Assembly: GCA_932521035.1 (NCBI GenBank)
Contig: OW051497.1
Coordinates: forward strand, 7,316,001-7,380,000
Direction of reading: 5' to 3'
DNA: 64,000 nucleotides
From: Oscheius dolichura
Lineage: Eukaryota > Nematoda > Chromadorea > Rhabditida > Rhabditidae
Both the position numbers and the translations under genes were made by a program. Below are positions 36,901-47,165 of the stretch, piece after piece. Position 1 is the first letter of the stretch; every line of letters starts with the position of its first letter. Under the pieces are notes generated by a model. The model worked only from the letters and a program-made list of their open reading frames with translations, was not told the origin of the DNA and searched no databases.

Positions 36901-39900
36901 TAAGACCGACAAGTCCAAACTCGAGAAGGAGATGGCCGGGAAAGAGAAGGCCGAGAAGGAGAAGGCCGAGAAAGAGAAGGCTGAGAAGGACAAGGCCGAC
37001 AAGCTGAAGCTCGAGAAGGAGAAGGCCGAGAAAGAGAAGGCTGAGAAGGACAAGGCTGACAAGCTGAAGCCCGAGAAGGAGAAGGCCGAGAAAGAGAAGG
37101 CTGAGAAGGACAAGGCTGACAAGCTGAAGCTCGAGAAGGAGAAGGCCGAGAAAGAGAAGGCTGAGAAGGACAAGGCTGACAAGGATAAGGCTGAAAAGGA
37201 TAAGACCGACAAGTCCAAACTCGAGAAGGAGAAGGCCGAGAAAGAGAAGGCCGAGAAGGAGAAGGCCGAGAAAGAGAAGGCTGAGAAGGACAAGACTGAA
37301 AAGGATAAGGCTGAAAAGGATAAGACCGACAAGTCCAAACTCGAGAAGGAGAAGGCCGAGAAAGAGAAGGCTGAGAAGGACAAGGCTGACAAGCTGAAGC
37401 TCGAGAAGGAGAAGGCTGAGAAGGAGAAAGCTGAAAAGGACAAGGCTGAAAAGGATAAGACCGACAAGTCCAAACTCGAGAAGGAGAAGGCCGAGAAAGA
37501 GAAGGCTGAGAAGGACAAGGCTGACAAGCTGAAGCTCGAGAAGGAGAAGGCCGAGAAAGAGAAGGCTGAGAAGGACAAGGCTGACAAGCTGAAGATCGAG
37601 AAGGAGAAGGCCGAGAAAGAGAAGGCCGAGAAGGAGAAGGCCGAGAAAGAGAAGGCTGAGAAGGACAAGGCTGACAAGCTGAAGCTCGAGAAGGAGAAGG
37701 CCGAGAAAGAGAAGGCTGAGAAGGACAAGGCTGACAAGCTGAATCTCGAGAAGGAGAAGGCTGAGAAGGAGAAAGCTGAAAAGGACAAGGCTGAAAAGGA
37801 TAAGACCGACAAGTCCAAACTCGAGAAGGAGAAGGCCGAGAAAGAGAAGGCTGAGAAGGACAAGGCTGACAAGCTGAAGCTCGAGAAGGAGAAGGCCGAG
37901 AAAGAGAAGGCCGAGAAGGAGAAGGCCGAGAAAGAGAAGGCTGAGAAGGACAAGGCTGACAAGCTGAAGATCGAGAAGGAGAAGGCCGAGAAAGAGAAGG
38001 CCGAGAAGGAGAAGGCCGAGAAAGAGAAGGCTGAGAAGGACAAGGCTGACAAGCTGAAGCTCGAGAAGGAGAAGGCCGAGAAAGAGAAGGCTGAGAAGGA
38101 CAAGGCTGACAAGCTGAAGATCGAGAAGGAGAAGGCCGAGAAAGAGAAGGCTGAGAAGGACAAGACTGAAAAGGATAAGGCTGAAAAGGATAAGACCGAC
38201 AAGTCCAAACTCGAGAAGGAGAAGGCCGAGAAAGAGAAGGCCGAGAAGGAGAAGGCCGAGAAAGAGAAGGCTGAGAAGGACAAGGCTGACAAGCTGAAGC
38301 TCGAGAAGGAGAAGGCCGAGAAAGAGAAGGCTGAGAAGGACAAGGCTGACAAGCTGAAGCTCGAGAAGGAGAAGTCCGAGAAAGAGAAGGCTGAGAAGGA
38401 CAAGGCTGACAAGCTGAAGCTCGAGAAGGAGAAGGCCGAGAAAGAGAAGGCTGAGAAGGACAAGACTGAAAAGGATAAGACCGACAAGTCCAAACTCGAG
38501 AACGAGAAGGCCGAGAAAGAGAAGGCTGAGAAGGACAAGGCTGACAAGCTGAAGCTCGAGAAGGAGAAGGCCGAGAAAGAGAAGGCCGAGAAGGAGAAGG
38601 CCGAGAAAGAGAAGGCTGAGAAGGACAAGGCTGACAAGCTGAAGCTCGAGAAGGAGAAGTCCGAGAAAGAGAAGGCTGAGAAGGACAAGGCTGACAAGCT
38701 GAAGCTCGAGAAGGAGAAGGCCGAGAAAGAGAAGGCTGAGAAGGACAAGACTGAAAAGGATAAGACCGACAAGTCCAAACTCGAGAACGAGAAGGCCGAG
38801 AAAGAGAAGGCCGAGAAGGATAAGACCGACAAGTCCAAACTCGAGAAGGAGAAGGGCGAGAAAGAGAAGGCCGAGAAGGACAAGGCTGAAAAGGATAAGA
38901 CCGACAAGTCCAAACTCGAGAAGGAGAAGGCCGAGAAAGAGAAGGCCGAAAAGGACAAGGTTGAAAAGGATAAGACCGACAAGTCCAAACTCGAGAAGGA
39001 GATGGCCGGGAAAGAGAAGGCCGAGAAGGAGAAGGCCGAGAAAGAGAAGGCTGAGAAGGACAAGGCTGACAAGGATAAGACCGACAAGTCCAAACTCGAG
39101 AAGGAGAAGGCCGAGAAAGAGAAGGCCGAAAAGGACAAGGTTGAAAAGGATAAGACCGACAAGTCCAAACTCGAGAAGGAGATGGCCGGGAAAGAGAAGG
39201 CCGAGAAGGAGAAGGCCGAGAAAGAGAAGGCTGAGAAGGACAAGGCTGACAAGCTGAAGCTCGAGAAGGAGAAGGCCGAGAAAGAGAAGGCTGAGAAGGA
39301 CAAGGCTGACAAGCTGAAGCCCGAGAAGGAGAAGGCCGAGAAAGAGAAGGCTGAGAAGGACAAGGCTGACAAGCTGAAGCTCGAGAAGGAGAAGGCCGAG
39401 AAAGAGAAGGCTGAGAAGGACAAGGCTGACAAGGATAAGGCTGAAAAGGATAAGACCGACAAGTCCAAACTCGAGAAGGAGAAGGCCGAGAAAGAGAAGG
39501 CCGAGAAGGAGAAGGCCGAGAAAGAGAAGGCTGAGAAGGACAAGACTGAAAAGGATAAGGCTGAAAAGGATAAGACCGACAAGTCCAAACTCGAGAAGGA
39601 GAAGGCCGAGAAAGAGAAGGCTGAGAAGGACAAGACTGAAAAGGATAAGACCGACAAGTCCAAACTCGAGAACGAGAAGGCCGAGAAAGAGAAGGCTGAG
39701 AAGGACAAGGCTGACAAGCTGAAGCTCGAGAAGGAGAAGGCTGAGAAGGAGAAAGCTGAAAAGGACAAGGCTGAAAAGGATAAGACCGACAAGTCCAAAC
39801 TCGAGAAGGAGAAGGCCGAGAAAGAGAAGGCTGAGAAGGACAAGGCTGACAAGCTGAAGCTCGAGAAGGAGAAGGCTGAGAAGGAGAAAGCTGAAAAGGA

Positions 39901-42900
39901 CAAGGCTGAAAAGGATAAGACCGACAAGTCCAAACTCGAGAAGGAGAAGGCCGAGAAAGAGAAGGCTGAGAAGGACAAGGCTGACAAGCTGAAGCTCGAG
40001 AAGGAGAAGGCTGAGAAGGAGAAAGCTGAAAAGGACAAGGCTGAAAAGGATAAGACCGACAAGTCCAAACTCGAGAAGGAGAAGGCCGAGAAAGAGAAGG
40101 CTGAGAAGGACAAGGCTGACAAGCTGAAGCTCGAGAAGGAGAAGGCCGAGAAAGAGAAGGCTGAGAAGGACAAGGCTGAAAAGGATAAGGCTGAAAAGGA
40201 TAAGACCGACAAGTCCAAACTCGAGAAGGAGAAGGCCGAGAAAGAGAAGGCCGAGAAGGAGAAGGCCGAGAAAGAGAAGGCTGAGAAGGAGAAAGCTGAA
40301 AAGGACAAGGCTGAAAAGGATAAGACCGACAAGTCCAAACTCGAGAAGGAGAAGGCCGAGAAAGAGAAGGCTGAGAAGGACAAGGCTGAAAAGGATAAGG
40401 CTGAAAAGGATAAGACCGACAAGTCCAAACTCGAGAAGGAGAAGGCCGAGAAAGAGAAGGCCGAGAAGGAGAAGGCCGAGAAAGAGAAGGCTGAGAAGGA
40501 CAAGGCTGACAAGCTGAAGCTCGAGAAGGAGAAGGCCGAGAAAGAGAAGGCTGAGAAGGACAAGACTGAAAAGGAAAAGACCGACAAGTCCAAACTCGAG
40601 AAGGAGAAGGCCGAGAAAGAGAAGGCTGAGAAGGACAAGGCTGACAAGCTGAAGCTCGAGAAGGAGAAGGCCGAGAAAGAGAAGGCTGAGAAGGACAAGA
40701 CTGAAAAGGATAAGGCTGAAAAGGATAAGACCGACAAGTCCAAACTCGAGAAGGAGAAGGCCGAGAAAGAGAAGGCTGAGAAGGACAAGACTGAAAAGGA
40801 TAAGGCTGAAAAGGATAAGACCGACAAGTCCAAACTCGAGAAGGAGAAGGCCGAGAAAGAGAAGGCTGAGAAGGACAAGGCTGACAAGCTGAAGCTCGAG
40901 AAGGAGAAGGCCGAGAAAGAGAAGGCTGAGAAGGACAAGACTGAAAAGGATAAGGCTGAAAAGGATAAGACCGACAAGTCCAAACTCGAGAAGGAGAAGG
41001 CCGAGAAAGAGAAGGCCGAGAAGGAGAAGGCCGAGAAAGAGAAGGCTGAGAAGGACAAGGCTGACAAGCTGAAGCTCGAGAAGGAGAAGGCCGAGAAAGA
41101 GAAGGCTGAGAAGGACAAGGCTGACAAGCTGAAGATCGAGAAGGAGAAGGCCGAGAAAGAGAAGGCTGAGAAGGACAAGACTGAAAAGGATAAGGCTGAA
41201 AAGGATAAGACCGACAAGTCCAAACTCGAGAAGGAGAAGGCCGAGAAAGAGAAGGCTGAGAAGGACAAGACTGAAAAGGATAAGGCTGAAAAGGATAAGA
41301 CCGACAAGTCCAAACTCGAGAAGGAGAAGGCCGAGAAAGAGAAGGCCGAGAAGGAGAAGGCCGAGAAAGAGAAGGCTGAGAAGGACAAGGCTGACAAGCT
41401 GAAGCTCGAGAAGGAGAAGTCCGAGAAAGAGAAGGCTGAGAAGGACAAGGCCGAGAAGGATAAGACCGACAAGTCCAAACTCGAGAAGGAGAAGGGCGAG
41501 AAAGAGAAGGCCGAGAAGGAGAAGGCTGAGAAGGACAAGGCTGAGAAGGACAAGGCTGACAAGCTGAAGCTCGAGAAGGAGAAGGCCGAGAAAGAGAAGG
41601 CTGAGAAGGACAAGACTGAAAAGGATAAGACCGACAAGTCCAAACTCGAGAACGAGAAGGCCGAGAAAGAGAAGGCTGAGAAGGACAAGGCTGACAAGCT
41701 GAAGCTCGAGAAGGAGAAGGCTGAGAAGGAGAAGGCTGAGAAGGACAAGACTGAAAAGGATAAGGCTGAAAAGGATAAGACCGACAAGTCCAAACTCGAG
41801 AAGGAGAAGGCCGAGAAAGAGAAGGCCGAGAAGGAGAAGGCCGAGAAAGAGAAGGCTGAGAAGGACAAGGCTGACAAGCTGAAGCTCGAGAAGGAGAAGT
41901 CCGAGAAAGAGAAGGCTGAGAAGGACAAGGCTGACAAGCTGAAGCTCGAGAAGGAGAAGGCCGAGAAAGAGAAGGCTGAGAAGGAGAAGGCCGAGAAAGA
42001 GAAGGCTGAGAAGGACAAGGCTGACAAGCTGAAGCTCGAGAAGGAGAAGGCCGAGAAAGAGAAGGCCGAGAAGGAGAAGGCCGAGAAAGAGAAGGCTGAG
42101 AAGGACAAGGCTGACAAGCTGAAGCTCGAGAAGGAGAAGTTCGAGAAAGAGAAGGCTGAGAAGGACAAGGCTGACAAGCTGAAGCTCGAGAAGGAGAAGG
42201 CCGAGAAGGACAAGGCTGAAAAGGACAAGGTTGAAAAGGACAAGGCTGACAAGCTGAAGCTCGAGAAGGAGAAGGCCGAGAAGGACAAGGTTGAAAAGGA
42301 CAAGGCTGACAAGCTGAAGCTCGAGAAGGAGAAGGCCGAGAAGGACAAGACTGAAAAGGATAAGGCTGACAAGCTGAAGCTCGAGAAGGAGAAGGCCGAG
42401 AAAGAGAAGGCTGAGAAGGACAAGACTGAAAAGGATAAGGCTGAAAAGGATAAGACCGACAAGTCCAAACTCGAGAAGGAGAAGGCCGAGAAAGAGAAGG
42501 CTGAGAAGGACAAGGTTGAAAAGGACAAGGCTGACAAGCTGAAGCTCGAGAAGGAGAAGGCCGAGAAGGACAAGGCTGAAAAGGACAAGGTTGAAAAGGA
42601 CAAGGCTGACAAGCTGAAGCTCGAGAAGGAGAAGGCCGAGAAGGACAAGGTTGAAAAGGACAAGGCTGACAAGCTGAAGCTCGAGAAGGAGAAGGCCGAG
42701 AAGGACAAGACTGAAAAGGATAAGGCTGAAAAGGATAAGACCGACAAGTCCAAACTCGAGAAGGAGAAGGCCGAGAAAGAGAAGGCTGAGAAGGACAAGA
42801 CTGAAAAGGACAAGGTTGAAAAGGACAAGGCTGACAAGCTGAAGCTCGAGAAGGAGAAGGCCGAGAAGGACAAGGCTGAAAAGGATAAGGCTGACAAGCT

Positions 42901-45900
42901 GAAGCTCGAGAAGGAGAAGGCCGAGAAAGAGAAGGCTGAGAAGGACAAGGTTGAAAAGGACAAGGCTGACAAGCTGAAGCTCGAGAAGGAGAAGGCCGAG
43001 AAAGAGAAGGCTGAGAAGGACAAGGCTGACAAGCTGAAGCTCGAGAAGGAGAAGGCCGAGAAAGAGAAGGCTGAGAAGGACAAGACTGAAAAGGATAAGG
43101 CCGAGAAGGATAAGACCGACAAGTCCAAACTCGAGAAGGAGAAGGCCGAGAAAGAGAAGGCTGAGAAGGAGAAAGCTGAAAAGGACAAGGCTGAAAAGGA
43201 TAAGGCCGAGAAGGATAAGACCGACAAGTCCAAACTCGAGAAGGAGAAGGCCGAGAAAGAGAAGGCTGAGAAGGACAAGGCTGACAAGCTGAAGCTCGAG
43301 AAGGAGAAGGCCGAGAAAGAGAAGGCTGAGAAGGACAAGACTGAAAAGGATAAGGCCGAGAAGGATAAGACCGACAAGTCCAAACTCGAGAAGGAGAAGG
43401 CCGAGAAAGAGAAGGCTGAGAAGGACAAGGCTGACAAGCTGAAGCTCGAGAAGGAGAAGGCCGAGAAAGAGAAGGCTGAAAAGGACAAGGCTGACAAGCT
43501 GAAGCTCGAGAAGGAGAAGGCTGAGAAGGAGAAAGCTGAAAAGGACAAGGCTGAAAAGGATAAGACCGACAAGTCCAAACTCGAGAAGGAGAAGGCCGAG
43601 AAAGAGAAGGCTGAGAAGGACAAGACTGAAAAGGATAAGGCTGAAAAGGATAAGACCGACAAGTCCAAACTCGAGAAGGAGAAGGCCGAGAAAGAGAAGG
43701 CTGAGAGGGACAAGGTTGAAAAGGACAAGGCTGACAAGCTGAAGCTCGAGAAGGAGAAGGCCGAGAAAGAGAAGGCTGAGAAGGACAAGACTGAAAAGGA
43801 TAAGGCTGAAAAGGATAAGACCGACAAGTCCAAACTCGAGAAGGAGAAGGCCGAGAAAGAGAAGGCTGAGAGGGACAAGGTTGAAAAGGACAAGGCTGAC
43901 AAGCTGAAGCTCGAGAAGGAGAAGGCCGAGAAAGAGAAGGCTGAGAAGGACAAGACTGAAAAGGACAAGGTTGAAAAGGACAAGGCTGACAAGCTGAAGC
44001 TCGAGAAGGAGAAGGCCGAGAAGGACAAGGTTGAAAAGGACAAGGCTGACAAGCTGAAGCTCGAGAAGGAGAAGGCCGAGAAAGAGAAGGCTGAGAAGGA
44101 CAAGGTTGAAAAGGACAAGGCTGACAAGCTGAAGCTCGAGAAGGAGAAGGCCGAGAAGGACAAGGTTGAAAAGGACAAGGCTGACAAGCTGAAGCTCGAG
44201 AAGGAGAAGGCCGAGAAGGACAAGGCTGAAAAGGATAAGACCGACAAGTCCAAACTCGAGAAGGAGAAGGCCGAGAAAGAGAAGGCTGAGAAGGACAAGA
44301 CTGAAAAGGATAAGGCTGAAAAGGATAAGACCGACAAGTCCAAACTCGAGAAGGAGAAGGCCGAGAAAGAGAAGGCTGAGAAGGACAAGGTTGAAAAGGA
44401 CAAGGCTGACAAGCTGAAGCTCGAGAAGGAGAAGGCCGAGAAGGACAAGGCTGAAAAGGACAAGGTTGAAAAGGACAAGGCTGACAAGCTGAAGCTCGAG
44501 AAGGAGAAGGCCGAGAAGGACAAGGTTGAAAAGGACAAGGCTGACAAGCTGAAGCTCGAGAAGGAGAAGGCCGAGAAGGACAAGACTGAAAAGGATAAGG
44601 CTGAAAAGGATAAGACCGACAAGTCCAAACTCGAGAAGGAGAAGGCCGAGAAAGAGAAGGCTGAGAAGGACAAGACTGAAAAGGACAAGGTTGAAAAGGA
44701 CAAGGCTGACAAGCTGAAGCTCGAGAAGGAGAAGGCCGAGAAGGACAAGGCTGAAAAGGATAAGGCTGACAAGCTGAAGCTCGAGAAGGAGAAGGCCGAG
44801 AAAGAGAAGGCTGAGAAGGACAAGGTTGAAAAGGACAAGGCTGACAAGCTGAAGCTCGAGAAGGAGAAGGCCGAGAAGGACAAGGCTGAAAAGGATAAGA
44901 CCGACAAGTCCAAACTCGAGAAGGAGAAGGCCGAGAAAGAGAAGGCCGAGAAGGACAAGACTGAAAAGGATAAGGCTGAAAAGGATAAGACCGACAAGTC
45001 CAAACTCGAGAAGGAGAAAACCGAGAAAGAGAAGGCTGAGAAGGACAACGCTGACAAGCTGAAGCTCGAGAAGGAGAAGGCCGAGAAGGACAAGGCTGAA
45101 AAGGATAAGACCGACAAGTCCAAACTCGAGAAGGAGAAGGCCGAGAAAGAGAAGGCCGAGAAGGACAAGACTGAAAAGGATAAGGCTGACAAGCTGAAGC
45201 TCGAGAAGGAGAAGGCCGAGAAAGAGAAGGCTGAGAAGGACAAGACTGAAAAGGATAAGGCTGAAAAGGATAAGACCGACAAGTCCAAACTCGAGAAGGA
45301 GAAGGCCGAGAAAGAGAAGGCTGAGAAGGACAAGACTGAAAAGGACAAGGTTGAAAAGGACAAGGCTGACAAGCTGAAGCTCGAGAAGGAGAAGGCCGAG
45401 AAGGACAAGGTTGAAAAGGACAAGGCTGACAAGCTGAAGCTCGAGAAGGAGAAGGCCGAGAAGGACAAGACTGAAAAGGATAAGGCTGACAAGCTGAAGC
45501 TCGAGAAGGAGAAGGCCGAGAAGGACAAGACTGAAAAGGATAAGGCTGACAAGCTGAAGCTCGAGAAGGAGAAGGCCGAGAAGGACAAGACTGAAAAGGA
45601 TAAGGCTGACAAGCTGAAGCTCGAGAAGGAGAAGGCCGAGAAAGAGAAGGCTGAGAAGGACAAGGTTGAAAAGGACAAGGCTGACAAGCTGAAGCTCGAG
45701 AAGGAGAAGGCCGAGAAAGAGAAGGCTGAGAAGGACAAGGCTGACAAGCTGAAGCTCGAGAAGGAGAAGGCCGAGAAGGACAAGGTTGAAAAGGACAAGG
45801 CTGACAAGCTGAAGCTCGAGAAGGAGAAGGCCGAGAAAGAGAAGGCTGAGAAGGACAAGGCTGACAAGCTGAAGCTCGAGAAGGAGAAGGCCGAGAAGGA

Positions 45901-47165
45901 CAAGGTTGAAAAGGACAAGGCTGACAAGCTGAAGCTCGAGAAGGAGAAGGCCGAGAAGGACAAGGTTGAAAAGGACAAGACTGAAAAGGATAAGACCGAC
46001 AAGTCCAAACTCGAGAAGGAGAAGGCCGAGAAAGAGAAGGCCGAGAAGGAGAAGGCCGAAAAGGATAAGACCGACAAGTCCAAACTCGAGAAGGAGAAGG
46101 CCGAGAAGGAGAAGGCTGACAAGCTGAAGCTCGAGAAGGAGAAGGCCGAGAAGGACAAGGCTGAAAAGGATAAGACCGACAAGTCCAAACTCGAGAAGGA
46201 GAAGGCCGAGAAAGAGAAGGCTGAGAAGGACAAGGCTGAGAAGGACAAGGCTGACAAGCTGAAGCTCGAGAAGGAGAAGGCCGAGAAGGACAAGGCTGAA
46301 AAGGGTAAGACCGACAAGTCCAAACTCGAGAAGGAGAAGGCCGAGAAAGAGAAGGCTGAGAAGGACAAGGCTGAGAAGGACAAGGCTGACAAGCTGAAGC
46401 TCGAGAAGGAGAAGGCCGAGAAGGACAAGGCTGACAAGCTGAAGCTCGAGAAGGAGAAGGCCGAGAAGGACAAGGCTGAAAAGGATAAGACCGACAAGTC
46501 CAAACTCGAGAAGGAGAAGGCCGAGAAAGAGAAGGCTGAGAAGGACAAGGCTGAGAAGGATAAGACCGACAAGTCCAAACTCGAGAAGGAGAAGGCCGAG
46601 AAGGAGAAGGCTGAGAAGGACAAGGCTGACAAGCTGAAGCTCGAGAAGGAGAAGGCCGAGAAAGAGAAGGCTGAGAAGGATAAGACCGACAAGTCCAAAC
46701 TCGAGAAGGAGAAGGCCGAGAAGGAGAAGGCCGAAAAGGATAAGACCGACAAGTCCAAACTCGAGAAGGAGAAGGCCGAGAAGGAGAAGGCCGAAAAGGA
46801 TAAGACCGACAAGTCCAAGCTCGAGAAGGAGAAGGCCGAGAAAGAGAAGGCTGAGAAGGATAGTGAAGAAGAAATCGCTGTTGTTCAGTCTGTGGGAAAA
46901 GTTGGTGCACCCGTAGAGACAAAAATTAAGGGTTCACAGAAGCCCATATATGTGAACTTCGATATTAGGAAGAAAAAGCCTTCTGAGTTTGCTGAAGTTT
47001 CCTGGCCAAACCGCATGGTTTCGAAACTCTTAACTTTCGAACCAACGGATGAAGAAGTTTCTGTTGATTTTAGTTTCTCTAAAACTCGAACCGGCAAGAT
47101 CGGCGTTGGCATTATATGGGAAGGAGCAAACACTTTACCAACCTCTCCTCGCCCTGATGCTGCTG
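2..47165 (+). CDS. ttn-1: Giant exon (5' end upstream): PEVP array plus pentapeptide array
   Basis: One open frame runs from the left edge to a donor at 47166 (GTTTGT), phase 1. It encodes at least 15,721 residues without an intron or stop. Order: PEVP-type repeats with 73-residue modules (2-23743), a 36-residue unique hinge (23744-23851), the xEKxK array (23852-46861), and a unique C-terminal piece of about 101 residues (46862-47165). I see no convincing AT-rich intron anywhere inside. The GTG at 983 is an internal valine codon and not a start, because the frame continues upstream to the window edge. Intron 47166-47210 (45 bp, TTTTCAG acceptor) follows. Confidence 0.9.

Larger units (their letters stand above)
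23852..46861 (+). repeat. Pentapeptide xEKxK array (15-bp repeat), 23 kb
   Basis: About 1,534 consecutive pentapeptides: [40 protein letters not shown] and rarer forms ([15 protein letters not shown]). All units start at positions equal to 2 modulo 15 until 36782, where one extra lysine codon shifts them to 5 modulo 15, which holds to the end. E4-K8, K3-E7 and K5-E9 spacings allow i/i+4 salt bridges. The non-charged residue recurs every five residues and so does not form a heptad stripe. A long charged single helix is more likely than a classical coiled coil (inference). The region is recently expanded, as many 240-1,095 bp blocks recur. Confidence 0.93.

Noticed and set aside
23852..46861. 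Classical heptad coiled-coil rod
   Set aside because: The hydrophobic position recurs every five residues, not 3-4, so no continuous a/d stripe forms. Coiled-coil software may still score it because of its Glu/Lys content.
2..46861. Array lengths as assembly artefact
   Set aside because: It cannot be excluded from sequence alone. The copy-specific variants and consistent duplication offsets argue for a real sequence, though copy numbers may be imperfect.
23820..46922. Antisense open frames of 7,700 and 5,719 codons across the pentad array
   Set aside because: They are Ser/Pro/Arg/Cys- or Ser/Phe/Leu-rich mirrors of a 15-bp repeat that lacks antisense stops. They have no domain and end where the array ends.
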